This document shows, in pieces, positions 26,286 to 34,587 of a stretch of DNA of 64,000 nucleotides (the stretch's first letter is position 1; each line of letters opens with the position of its first letter). The notes under the pieces are model-generated. The model was not told the DNA's origin, ran no database searches, and saw only the letters and a program-made list of their open reading frames with translations. Location: positions 186,001 through 250,000 of the forward strand of contig DASVQI010000036.1 of the NCBI GenBank assembly GCA_036389255.1, given 5' to 3'. Source of the DNA: JACVRN01 sp036389255 (GTDB lineage Bacteria > Acidobacteriota > Blastocatellia > Pyrinomonadales > Pyrinomonadaceae). Made by a program: the position numbers and the translations under genes.

Positions 26286-27250
26286 GTTCGCGTGGGGAAA
26301 AATTCGGGCCGATTACGGCGTGGGCTGCGGTCTGCTTCTTCTGGGGCACAACTTATCTGGCGATACGAGTCGGGCTTGAGACTCTGCCGCCGGTGCTCCT
26401 CGCCGGATTGCGATTTCTGACGGCGGGCGCTCTGCTCTTTGTGATTGTGCGCGCGTGGACGGGAGCGCGTCTGCCGAAGGGGAGGGAGTGGTTTGACCAA
26501 TCGGTGATAGGGCTTGCGCTTCTGGGCGTGGGAAACGGCCTTGTAGTGTGGGCGGAGCAATGGGTTCCGAGCGGCCCTGCGGCATTGCTCGTGGCGACCA
26601 GCCCCTTCTGGGTAATGGGAGTTGAAAGATTCTTCCGCGAAGGCGAGCGCCTACAGGGACGCGCCGTAGTGGGATTGTTGATAGGCTTTGGCGGCCTTGC
26701 CCTGCTCGTTGCGCCGAACCTCTACGGAGCGATGGCGATGGGAGCAAGCTACCTCTGGGGGATGCTTGCGCTTCAGGCGGCGTGCGCTTCGTGGTCTATA
26801 GGCTCCGTTTATTCCAAGCATCACCCGACGGGCGTTCAGCCATTGATGGGCGCGGCGATTCAGATGCTGGTAGCGGGCGTGGTGATGACGCTTTTAGGCA
26901 GCGCTCTGGGTGAATGGAAAGCGTTGCATTTCAGCGCGCGCTCGTTCGGCGCGTTCGCCTATCTGATAGTCTTCGGCTCTATAGTAGCCTATGGCTCGTA
27001 CACGTACGCGGTGCAGAAGCTGCCGCTCTCGCTCGTCTCGACCTATTCGTACATCAATCCTGTAATAGCAGTCCTGCTGGGCTGGCTGGTGTTGAGCGAG
27101 CCGCTAGGCTGGCGCGTGCTGACGGCGACGCTGGTTATTCTGGCCGGAGTGATGATGGTGAAGACCGGACGCGGCAAGCAGGGCGCGAAGAGTGCCGCTC
27201 GGAAAAGCTCTGCCGCTAAAGAGGAAAGAAAAGTTCTGCGGGCCGCTTAA
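26282..27250 (+). CDS. EamA/DMT-family permease
   Basis: A 322-residue inner-membrane transporter of the drug/metabolite superfamily: two EamA repeats of five helices (about 10-140 and 155-290). Signatures include WAAVCFFWGTTYLAIRVGLE, NGLVVWAEQWVPSG and SYINPVIAVLLGWLVLSEPL. A basic, Lys/Arg-rich cytoplasmic tail follows (about 293-322). Coupling to an Lrp/AsnC regulator points to export of an amino acid or derivative, the commonest role of such pairs. The substrate is unknown. Confidence 0.92.
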   Translation: MSSRGEKFGPITAWAAVCFFWGTTYLAIRVGLETLPPVLLAGLRFLTAGALLFVIVRAWTGARLPKGREWFDQSVIGLALLGVGNGLVVWAEQWVPSGPAALLVATSPFWVMGVERFFREGERLQGRAVVGLLIGFGGLALLVAPNLYGAMAMGASYLWGMLALQAACASWSIGSVYSKHHPTGVQPLMGAAIQMLVAGVVMTLLGSALGEWKALHFSARSFGAFAYLIVFGSIVAYGSYTYAVQKLPLSLVSTYSYINPVIAVLLGWLVLSEPLGWRVLTATLVILAGVMMVKTGRGKQGAKSAARKSSAAKEERKVLRAA

Positions 27251-27303
27251 GAGCCCGGATGATGCACGACCGAGTGTGGCGGCGTAAATTGGTTCACCGC
27301 GGA

Positions 27304-27365
27304 GACGCGTAGAAACGCAAAAGAAGGCGCCGGGATAATTCAAATCTCAGCGCCCTCTTTGCGTC
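27304..27365. repeat. imperfect dyad between convergent genes
   Basis: AACGCAAAAGAAGGCGC (27314-27330) pairs, with one bulge, with GCGCCCTCTTTGCGTC (27350-27365). The preceding CACCGCGGAGACGCG resembles the CCGCAGAGGCGGAGA element at 42096-42183. It is a probable bidirectional terminator for the EamA gene and the minus-strand gene at 27386. Confidence 0.5.
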
Positions 27366-27385
27366 GAATGTTACTGAGAGTCACT

Positions 27386-27880
27386 CTAATCTGCGAACTG
27401 CCTGATTGATTTTTTGAAGGTGAGATAGGTCTGCCGGTGCTTGTCGTAGGCGGATTGATTCCTGTACTTGATGCCGAAGACCGTGCGGTTGTTGGTGTTG
27501 GTGTTCTCCGTATCTTCGAACGAGCGCAGGTAGCTTCCGTCTTTGGCGCGAATCGTCACGCGGCGGATTTTGATGCCTCTGTTCGTCTGCGTGTCCTGCG
27601 AGACGTAATTTTCCGTGGCTTCGTTAATCTCTATGTCGGCGGGCTCGCCGTTCCAGATGGGAGAGAAGACGTAGAACTCCACGCTCGCGTCCGGCGCGGT
27701 AAAGAAGGCGCTGTCGTAGCGCTCGCCGTCCGTGCGTTGCGACGGGCGCACGCGAAAACCCGACGGGTACTTGATGTCGAAGTAGGCTCCCTTGTAGGTG
27801 AGCCATCCCTTTTGGGCCGCAACCGCCGAAACAGTGACGACCACGAGCATCGTTAATAAAAGGATTGCTTTAGCTCTCAT
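27386..27880 (-). CDS. exported protein of unknown function
   Basis: A 164-residue protein with a signal peptide (about 1-22, ending SAVAAQ) and a mature part starting KGWLTYKGAYFDIKYPSGFR. The YFDIKYPSGF element resembles the start of PsbP-like or serine/threonine-kinase-associated periplasmic domains in which a wild-card YP-x-GF is common, but no family is certain. The rest is beta-rich with ITIRAKDGSYLRSFEDTENT-like segments and no obvious catalytic residues. Last gene of a leftward run beginning at the MgtE_N-type protein. Confidence 0.6.
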   Translation of the reverse strand: MRAKAILLLTMLVVVTVSAVAAQKGWLTYKGAYFDIKYPSGFRVRPSQRTDGERYDSAFFTAPDASVEFYVFSPIWNGEPADIEINEATENYVSQDTQTNRGIKIRRVTIRAKDGSYLRSFEDTENTNTNNRTVFGIKYRNQSAYDKHRQTYLTFKKSIRQFAD

Positions 27881-27959
27881 TCAACTTTTCTCCTTCAATC
27901 TTACCCTGCAAGAGCGTTGAGTGATTCGGCTCCACGCTTTTGCTTAAATCTTGAACGCT

Positions 27960-28682
27960 TCAGAAGCCGGGCGGCGCGGGCGGCATCTCGTTAGTAAACG
28001 AGAAGACCTGCCGGTATGCGACAGCCCACGCTGCGAAATGTATAGGCAGCATAAGGAACGCGCCTACGTAACATAACAGCAGTCCTATAAAGCTGAGCAG
28101 CATCATCATGAGCATCAGCCCGAGCATGCCACCGAGGTTTGCCATAGCAGCCTTGATGCTGGTCTTGACGGCATCCACCCCGGAGAGCCTGCGGTCTACT
28201 ATGAGCGGGAACGTGAAGGCGAATAAGATGCCTATGGCTATGCTGAGAATCATCACGACCAGAAAGATGATTGTCATAAAGGCGAATATGGGGAAGATGT
28301 CCGGCGGCTGTCCGCGACGACCGGGTTTGAATGCGGTGAAGAAGACGGCGAACGAGATGACGTAGGTCGGAAGCAGAATCAGCAGCATAGGCACGACCTG
28401 TATGAGCGTGGCTATGACGCTCTCTTTGAAGTAGTCGAAGCCTTTGAAGAGCAGGTCGAACGTGGCCCGCTCGCCGCGCTGGCGGCGGAAGAGCGCTAGG
28501 TAAAGGCCGCACATCATAGGCCCCATTAGTATTCCCAGAGGCACGGCTGAGCCTAGGAAAAGGGCCACGAGGGCTATCCCTAGAAAGAGCCAGTACTGCC
28601 CCTTTATCAAATCCCAGCCGCCGCGAAGGCATTCCATTGGCCTGACTGCGCCGCGATTGAATTCCGGTATAGTCGCGCTCAT
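27960..28682 (-). CDS. polytopic membrane protein, unknown
   Basis: A 240-residue protein with about five hydrophobic segments (28-50, 52-72, 88-120, 138-172, 180-222). It includes GGWDLIKGQYWLFLGIAL and the interfacial repeat FTFPLIVDRRLSGVDAVKTS, a motif seen in DUF975/GlpG-unrelated bacterial membrane proteins with domain-swapped helices. A Met-rich stretch (LMLMMMLLSF) is notable. A Pro-rich tail MPPAPPGF ends it. It lies 49 nt downstream of the MscS-cNMP gene on the same strand. The function is unknown. Confidence 0.65.
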   Translation of the reverse strand: MSATIPEFNRGAVRPMECLRGGWDLIKGQYWLFLGIALVALFLGSAVPLGILMGPMMCGLYLALFRRQRGERATFDLLFKGFDYFKESVIATLIQVVPMLLILLPTYVISFAVFFTAFKPGRRGQPPDIFPIFAFMTIIFLVVMILSIAIGILFAFTFPLIVDRRLSGVDAVKTSIKAAMANLGGMLGLMLMMMLLSFIGLLLCYVGAFLMLPIHFAAWAVAYRQVFSFTNEMPPAPPGF

Positions 28683-28731
28683 TATGTACCGACCCTTCTT
28701 TAAGAATTAAACCCGTCCCGACCCGCGCCTT

Positions 28732-30183
28732 CTAGCTCATGCCGAAAAAGCGCTTGATGGAGTTGATAAGACCCGCAGACTCCTCTGCGTGGCGGTTGGC
28801 GTCTTCCTTCTGCGCGGTCAAGCCTATGCGCCGCTCGGCTATGATGTGGCTCAGGGCTTCCACCAAATCCGGGTTGGTGTCGAAGAGATGCTTCATGGCC
28901 TCGTGACCGATTTCAAGCACTTCCGTCTCTTCTACAGCCACGACGCTCGCGGCTCGCGGCTCGCCCGTAAAGAGCGCCATCTCACCGAAGAAGTCGCCAT
29001 CCTTGAGCACAGCCACGGTGCGCGCTCTTCCGTTGTCGGAAATCTGCACGCTCACGCTGCCGTTGTGGACTACGAACATGCTTGAGCCTTCGTCGCCAGC
29101 GCGTATGACACTTTCGCCGGGCGCGAAGATGTGGCGCATGGAGGCGTGCGCGAGCTGCTTTATCTCGTCTTCGGTCAGAGGCGCAAAGATGTCAACGGCC
29201 GCGAGGCGCTCTATCAAGCCCTGACCGTCTGCGTGCGCTCCATCGCCCGTCGCGGCGCTTTCAAAATAGAGCGTGCGAGTGGGGAAGGCGAAGCTCAATC
29301 CTGCGCGGCGGAATGCGTACCAGATGCGCTGGCGCACGAGCGCGTCCGTGTCGTTGAATTTCGCGTAATCTTCGAGCCAGTATTTGACCTCGTAATCAAC
29401 GCTGCTGTCACTGAAGTTCCTGATGCGCACAATCGGCGTCATGCGCTGCGAGACGTTATCCGCCTCGCGCACCGCCTCGCGCACGACGTGTATCGTCTTG
29501 GCCGGAGAATCGGAATAGAGCGTGCCGAAGAAGACCAGCCGCGCATTCAGATTATCGCGCGGCGCAACTTCTATAGCCTCTTTGGCGGCGTTTGAATTGC
29601 TGATGAGAACTATCTTGTTCTGAAAGGTTCTGAGCTTGATGCCGCGCCACGTAATCTCTTCGACCACGCCCGTCCACTGGCCCACGGTGATAACGTCGCC
29701 AACCTGAAAAGGCTTGTCCGCCTGAAGCGAGATGCCAGCGAAGAGATTGCCCAGCGTCTCCTGTAGCGCAAGACCTATGATGACGCCGAAGATGGCGGAG
29801 GTGGTGAAGAGCGCGCCTATATCAACGGCAGGGTAGAACCACTTGAAGATGACTACGAAGCCTATGATATAGGCGATGATGGAGAAGATGTTGCGCACGA
29901 GGCTGGGCGCTTCGTAGCCTCTGCGCGCCTTGAAGCCTAAGCCGAAGATAAGCTCGCCCAGTGCGCGCACGACGACAATCGCCAGCAACATCCAGAGCAC
30001 AATCTTCGTGATGCTGAGGACGTGATCCTGCTGCGGCTGCGAGTTCTGCGGCAGTATCAGATAGTCGCTTAAGACCAAGCCGAGGTCTATGTTGTAAATC
30101 AGATAGAGCGCCAGCACGGCGAGCAGCGTCACCGCCAGGTAAGATATGGGTTTTCTTAAACGGGAACGGCGCACAGCAGACAT
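28732..30183 (-). CDS. MscS-type channel with C-terminal cyclic-nucleotide-binding domain
   Basis: A 483-residue inner-membrane channel: three or four helices (about 15-150), the MscS pore/vestibule (TSAIFGVIIGLALQETLGN, then GDVITVGQWTGVVEEITWR, about 130-320) and a cNMP-binding domain (about 340-450). The latter has FAPGESVIRAGDEGSSMFVV and GDFFGEMALFTGEPRAASV; the G-E-x-A-L phosphate-binding cassette and its Arg are intact. It should be a small-conductance mechanosensitive channel gated or tuned by cAMP or cGMP, as in the bCNG group. No cyclase is in the window. Confidence 0.93.
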   Translation of the reverse strand: MSAVRRSRLRKPISYLAVTLLAVLALYLIYNIDLGLVLSDYLILPQNSQPQQDHVLSITKIVLWMLLAIVVVRALGELIFGLGFKARRGYEAPSLVRNIFSIIAYIIGFVVIFKWFYPAVDIGALFTTSAIFGVIIGLALQETLGNLFAGISLQADKPFQVGDVITVGQWTGVVEEITWRGIKLRTFQNKIVLISNSNAAKEAIEVAPRDNLNARLVFFGTLYSDSPAKTIHVVREAVREADNVSQRMTPIVRIRNFSDSSVDYEVKYWLEDYAKFNDTDALVRQRIWYAFRRAGLSFAFPTRTLYFESAATGDGAHADGQGLIERLAAVDIFAPLTEDEIKQLAHASMRHIFAPGESVIRAGDEGSSMFVVHNGSVSVQISDNGRARTVAVLKDGDFFGEMALFTGEPRAASVVAVEETEVLEIGHEAMKHLFDTNPDLVEALSHIIAERRIGLTAQKEDANRHAEESAGLINSIKRFFGMS

Positions 30184-30292
30184 AGGTGTTTAAGCTCGCA
30201 CGGGTTCAGGAGCAGAAGGTCAAGAGTGCTGTTGAGCCTCTATTTTTATCATTAACGCGCGCCATTTGCGAGGAGAAAGTTGGAAGAGCGCG

Positions 30293-31612
30293 TTATTGCG
30301 GGAAGAGATTCGGGAAGATGGTCGTAAGAATGAGCAGGAGCGAGAGCGCTGAGACTATGATGGTCGTCAGCCACGCGACCACGTTGAGAAGACGGCTGTT
30401 GCGGTACTCGCCCATAAGCTCTTTGTTGTTCACAAGGCGAAGCACGGCTATCAATATGACGGGAAGGAGCAGGCCGTTGATGACCTGTGTCATGAGCAGC
30501 ACGCGAATCAGTGGCAGCCCCGGAATCATGGCCACCAGAGCGCCGGTTGCGACCAGAAAGGTGAAGATGCCCAGAAAGATTGGGGCTTCGCGGAAGCTGC
30601 GCGAGACGCCTTTCTCAAAGCCCAAGGCTTCGCTGATGGAATAGGCAGTGGCCAGAGGCAACACGCCCGCCGCCAGCATGGAAGCGCCGAACAGACCTAT
30701 GGCAAAGAGCATTCGCGCGTAGGGCCCGGCGAGCGGCTCAAGAGCGCGAGCGGCTTCGGCCGCCGTCTCTATCACTATGCCGTGCGAGTTCAAGGCGGCT
30801 GCTGTGGAGATGACTATGAAGAAGGCTACCAGATTGGCGAAGACGGTTCCCGTCCACACGTCGGCTCTGACCAGCCTGTAATCGTCCGCCGTCATCCCCT
30901 TTTCAACTACGGAAGACTGCACGTAAACCTGCATGTAGGGCGAGATGGTAGTGCCAACCAGCGCTACCAGTGTGAAGATGTAGGCGGGATTAAAACTGAA
31001 GCTCGGTCGCACGACCTCGCGCGCGACTTCGCCCCACACGGGCCGCGACAGAAACGCCGAGACGATATAGCCCAGAAAGACCAGCGACATGATGAGAAAT
31101 ATTCTCTCCACGCGCTTATAGGAGCCTTTGACCACCAGCCACCAGACGCTTATCGCGGCCAGTGGAACGGAAACGAAGCGCGGCACGCCGAATAGCTCGG
31201 TCGCGGCGGCTATGCCTACGAACTCCGAGACGGTCACGCCGCAGTTGGCTATGAGAAGCGCCAGCATCACCAGCGCAGTCCATCGCACGCCGAAGCGCTC
31301 GCGTATCAAATCCGCTAGCCCCTTACCCGTGACCGCGCCCATGCGCGCGCACATCTCCTGAATAATTCCTAAGCTGATTGTGATGGGAATTAAGACCCAG
31401 AGGAGCCTGTAGCCGTGGTCTGCGCCGACGGTAGCGAAGGTGGCTATGCCGCCCGCGTCATTGCCAGCGTTGGCCGCTACCATGCCCGGCCCGAGGATGG
31501 CCAAGTAGGCTATCAACCCTCTGCGCTGGCCGAACGTGCGGCGCACACCGGAAGTGCCGCGCCGCCACAGACGACGCCCTGCGCCTCTCACAACTGCGCC
31601 GGACTCGGCCAT
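30293..31612 (-). CDS. Nramp-like (SLC11-related) divalent cation transporter, possibly Mg2+
   Basis: A 439-residue carrier with about 11 helices. Canonical Mn/Fe Nramps bind metal with DPGN in TM1 and MPH in TM6. Here the TM1 site reads NAGNDAGG (about 48-55) and TM6 reads TTISPYMQ (about 221-228), so the TM6 methionine ligand is absent from its usual place. Relatives lacking that Met (NRMT-type) transport Mg2+. The adjacent gene, 123 nt upstream on the same strand, encodes an MgtE_N/CBS Mg2+-sensing module, which supports Mg2+ or a hard divalent ion. Mn2+ remains possible. Confidence 0.82.
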   Translation of the reverse strand: MAESGAVVRGAGRRLWRRGTSGVRRTFGQRRGLIAYLAILGPGMVAANAGNDAGGIATFATVGADHGYRLLWVLIPITISLGIIQEMCARMGAVTGKGLADLIRERFGVRWTALVMLALLIANCGVTVSEFVGIAAATELFGVPRFVSVPLAAISVWWLVVKGSYKRVERIFLIMSLVFLGYIVSAFLSRPVWGEVAREVVRPSFSFNPAYIFTLVALVGTTISPYMQVYVQSSVVEKGMTADDYRLVRADVWTGTVFANLVAFFIVISTAAALNSHGIVIETAAEAARALEPLAGPYARMLFAIGLFGASMLAAGVLPLATAYSISEALGFEKGVSRSFREAPIFLGIFTFLVATGALVAMIPGLPLIRVLLMTQVINGLLLPVILIAVLRLVNNKELMGEYRNSRLLNVVAWLTTIIVSALSLLLILTTIFPNLFPQ

Positions 31613-31735
31613 GATTTGGAGGGTCTCCGTTCATCATACGAACTTCAGATTTAGGCTCTATTAATCCGAGGCCCACAGAGTAACTAAATGAGAGGCTAAT
31701 CACAAGGGCGAGCTTCTTCAAGCTTCGGATACGGA

Positions 31736-32977
31736 TTAGCCGAAGAGTCTCGGAATCCTTTGACGCCAGCCCTTCGGCAGCAGCAGCTCCATGGCGTCGT
31801 CCACCGTGATGATTCCAAGAATATCTTCTTCGTCGTCAACAACGGGCAGCGCCAGCAGGTTGTATTCGGCAATCTTCTGCGCGACCGCGCGCGCGTTATC
31901 GTCCGGGCGCGCCTTTTGAAAGTCGTAGCGCATGACATCTTCGAGCGGCACGTTCGTATCAGCCAGTATAAGACTGCGCAGCGCTATCACGCCTGACAGC
32001 TTCCACGAGCCTTCCGTCTCTACCACGTAGAGGTAGTAAATCATGTTCGGCGTCTCGGCCATCTCGCGCAGCCGCGCCAGCGCCTCTCCGACCGTCAGGT
32101 AGCGTGGCAGCGTGACGAACTCCGTCGTCATCAGTCCGCCAGCCGTGTCGTCTTCGTAAGGGAGCAGTTCCGCCACGTCCGCCTGCTCTTCGCCTTCCAT
32201 GCGGTTGAGCAGGTCTTCCGCTTTCTCTTCAGGCAGGTCACCGAGCACGTCCGCCGCTTCGTCCGGCGACATCCATTCAAGGATGTCGGCCGCGCGCTCT
32301 TCGTCCATGTCGCTGATGATGCGCGCCTGATGTTCTGCGGGCATCTCTTCCAGAGTCTCCGCAGCCGTCTCGTCGTCCAGCCCTTCGATTATCTCCGCGC
32401 CCTGATGATAAGAGAGCGATTCGGCTAGGCGAGCTATCTCGACCGGATGCAGGCGTGAGAGCTTGTCGCTAGAGGATTTCAACTGCACCGTGGCGGCGTC
32501 GGTCGCAAGGTATCCGACATCGGCCCAGTCCAGAACTTCTACGGGGCGGCGGCTGCCCGTGAAGCCCTGCGGAAGAAGACGACGCCAGAGGCCCTGTAGT
32601 GAAACGTCCGCGCCCGTGACGCGCCACTCGCCTGCGGCTTCGATGAGCTGCACGTCGTTGACGCGCACCACTCGCTTACCGTCCACGTCAATCAACTGCT
32701 TGTCCAGCACGTCGCGCGCCAGCAGCACTTCGGACTCGCGCCGCACGAACGGCCTCAAGTCAAGTATGTCCGAATTCAGACGCGCGCCCGACTCGTTGAA
32801 CTCCGACACGCGCCAGCGCGAGAGAAAGAAGTCCCTGCGGCGGTAGCGCGCGACGAAGCCCGTCACGGGCGGGTGCTCGCCCTCGCCCAGACGCACAATC
32901 ACATCTTTAATCGTCGCCACGCGCTCGCCCTCCATGTCGCGTATGGGACGACCCAAAACTTGGGACAGATACAGCAT
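31736..32977 (-). CDS. PRC-barrel / MgtE_N / CBS regulatory protein
   Basis: A soluble 413-residue protein. Two PRC-barrel-like units (about 1-80: MLYLSQVLGRPIRDMEGERV; about 85-165) are followed by an MgtE N-domain (about 185-290) with acidic EEMPAEHQARIISDMDEERA, WMSPDEAADVLGDLPEEKA and LLPYEDDTAGGLMTTEFVTL, then a CBS pair (about 295-405). This is the cytosolic Mg2+ sensor of MgtE without the MgtE transmembrane channel. It is the first gene of an apparent operon with the Nramp-like transporter and is best read as its regulatory subunit. Confidence 0.88.
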   Translation of the reverse strand: MLYLSQVLGRPIRDMEGERVATIKDVIVRLGEGEHPPVTGFVARYRRRDFFLSRWRVSEFNESGARLNSDILDLRPFVRRESEVLLARDVLDKQLIDVDGKRVVRVNDVQLIEAAGEWRVTGADVSLQGLWRRLLPQGFTGSRRPVEVLDWADVGYLATDAATVQLKSSSDKLSRLHPVEIARLAESLSYHQGAEIIEGLDDETAAETLEEMPAEHQARIISDMDEERAADILEWMSPDEAADVLGDLPEEKAEDLLNRMEGEEQADVAELLPYEDDTAGGLMTTEFVTLPRYLTVGEALARLREMAETPNMIYYLYVVETEGSWKLSGVIALRSLILADTNVPLEDVMRYDFQKARPDDNARAVAQKIAEYNLLALPVVDDEEDILGIITVDDAMELLLPKGWRQRIPRLFG

Positions 32978-33035
32978 GGCTTAAGGATAAGGTGAAATGA
33001 TGAAAAGGTGAAAGACAAAATGTAGCTGCATATAA

Positions 33036-33066
33036 AAAGAGGCGCACTAAATTGGTGCGCCTCTTT
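33036..33066. terminator. intrinsic terminator (12-bp stem)
   Basis: AAAGAGGCGCAC and GTGCGCCTCTTT flank a 7-nt loop. On the minus strand an A/T tract follows. It separates the repeat protein gene at 33094 from the MgtE_N gene. Confidence 0.8.
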
Positions 33067-33093
33067 CTTCTATACCGAGTTGTGGCCTCTTAA

Positions 33094-33594
33094 CTAGAAG
33101 ATTTTCCTGAAAGTCCTGCTCAGCCAGTTGCCCGATTTTTTGGCAGCCTTGACCGTCTGGTCTTTCGCGTCCTCAGCCTTGTCGCCTACTTCAGCGCCTG
33201 CGCTCTTAGTCGCCGCGCCTGCACTACGAACTGTATCTGCGGCACGCTCGCCAACGGCCCCGGCCGCGTTGCCAGCGACTCTAACGCCTTTTGCGGCCTT
33301 ATCTTTGCCGTCTTCAACCTTATCGGCTACTTCAGCGCCCGCGCTTCTGGCCGTGCGCGCAGCCTCGACGGTTTTCTCGGCAGTTTCCCCGGCTACTACC
33401 TTTATTCCGCTACCGGCTGCCCTTGCGCCGCCCATAGTCTTGTCGCCCACCACTTGGCCAGCCGCGACTGCACGGTCTTTCACGTCACCAGCCTTCTCCT
33501 TCGTTCTCTGTACTGTACCGCTCTGCTGAGCCATAGCTCCAACGGCGAACGCACAAGAGAACAAGAGCGCGCAGAGTAATTTACGAATATTCAT
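33094..33594 (-). CDS. exported alanine/lysine-rich helical repeat protein (YtxH/LEA-like)
   Basis: A 166-residue protein: signal peptide (about 1-22, MNIRKLLCALLFSCAFAVGA), then a low-complexity Ala/Gly/Lys/Asp/Glu/Val array (about 30-150) in which VADKVEDGKDKAA, SAGAEVGDKAEDAKDQ and similar units recur every 20-30 residues. This is typical of amphipathic-helix repeats in LEA-like and YtxH-type stress proteins. It ends KKSGNWLSRTFRKIF, a basic amphipathic patch. The ATG at 33594 is chosen because GGAGGGGGAATTTC precedes it; a longer frame adds 58 unlikely residues. Likely an envelope-stress or surface protein. Confidence 0.65.
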   Translation of the reverse strand: MNIRKLLCALLFSCAFAVGAMAQQSGTVQRTKEKAGDVKDRAVAAGQVVGDKTMGGARAAGSGIKVVAGETAEKTVEAARTARSAGAEVADKVEDGKDKAAKGVRVAGNAAGAVGERAADTVRSAGAATKSAGAEVGDKAEDAKDQTVKAAKKSGNWLSRTFRKIF

Positions 33595-33878
33595 AAAAGA
33601 AATTCCCCCTCCATCTGTACTGAAATGAGCCTTTTTCCACCCTCTGCCGGTATAGCCAGCAACTAAAATGCCACTGCCACAAAAGGGCCGAAAATCGCCT
33701 CCGCGCTCAAGAATTATGCAAAATAAAAGGCGAAGTTCTGCAACAAACCCGTAACGGTGTGACTGCATCTTATTCCTTGATGCTTTGAAATTGGCAAAGC
33801 AGGCACTGCCCCTTCAATTAAAATTAACTAAAGCACTGAACCGGTCGGAAGATTCCGCCCTGTAGGAGAATGTGGCAA
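33595..33878. other. divergent gap, no gene seen
   Basis: This gap separates the exported repeat-protein gene from the phosphatase-like gene. No motif-bearing frame or RNA was recognised. The promoters of both genes must lie here. Confidence 0.3.
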
Positions 33879-34490
33879 ATGAGACCTGTAACACGCACGC
33901 CTATTCGTATCTTTTTCGGAACAATTCTGGCTACTCTTCTTCTCTCCGTAGCTTCTTTTGCGCAAACTACGCAGCAGCCCGCCCCCGATTTCTCCAACAT
34001 CAAGATTAAAAATTTCGGCCAGATGGACGAACGCTTTTATCGCGGCTCGCAGCCTAAGGATAAAGAGGACTATCAGGCGCTGGCGGCGCTCGGAATCAAG
34101 ACCGTCATAGACTTGCAGGAGAAGCCCAAGGACTATGAGAAGTCCATGGTCGAAGCTCTGGGAATGCGCTACGTGAACATCCCCATGCCTACGAAGGAGT
34201 ATCCGAAGCCCGAATGGGTTGATGCGTTCCTGAGAGTCGTTGACGACCCGGCGACCGGCAAGTTCTTCGTTCATTGCGCGGGCGGTCGTCATCGCACGGG
34301 CTCAATGGGCGCGGTCTATCGCTACACGAAGTACGGCTGGACGTTCGAGCAGGTCTACGCTGAGATGAAGAAGTTCGACTTCTACACAAGCTGGGGCCAC
34401 GGCGACTACAAGAAGTTCGTTGAAGACTACTGGCAGCAGATGCAGGCCAAGAAGGCCGCTACGGCCAACGCGGCTTCTGGCAAGCGCTAA
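33879..34490 (+). CDS. exported dual-specificity/tyrosine phosphatase-like protein
   Basis: A 203-residue protein with a signal peptide (about 1-29, ending SFAQ) and a DSP-type phosphatase domain (about 45-185). The P-loop is FVHCAGGRHRTG with catalytic Cys133, the C-x5-R Arg139 and TG. MDERFYRGSQP and IKTVIDLQEKPKDY are typical upstream elements. A general-acid Asp is not obvious. The ATG at 33879 is preferred because AGGAGA (33864-33869) is well spaced; the ATG at 33870 is too close to it. It is exported, so substrates are extracytoplasmic, perhaps products of the kinase-like proteins nearby. Confidence 0.88.
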   Translation: MRPVTRTPIRIFFGTILATLLLSVASFAQTTQQPAPDFSNIKIKNFGQMDERFYRGSQPKDKEDYQALAALGIKTVIDLQEKPKDYEKSMVEALGMRYVNIPMPTKEYPKPEWVDAFLRVVDDPATGKFFVHCAGGRHRTGSMGAVYRYTKYGWTFEQVYAEMKKFDFYTSWGHGDYKKFVEDYWQQMQAKKAATANAASGKR

Positions 34491-34511
34491 TCCGGCATCG
34501 GATTTTTCAAG

Positions 34512-34549
34512 AAAAGGCGGCTGCACAATGTGATGTGCAGCCGCCTTTT
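34512..34549. terminator. bidirectional intrinsic terminator
   Basis: A perfect 16-bp stem (AAAAGGCGGCTGCACA / TGTGCAGCCGCCTTTT) with a 6-nt loop, with A and T tracts on both sides. It lies between convergent genes. Confidence 0.9.
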
Positions 34550-34587
34550 CTATTCTTCGTTACTCGCTTCGATTTCAGCGCGAGGCG

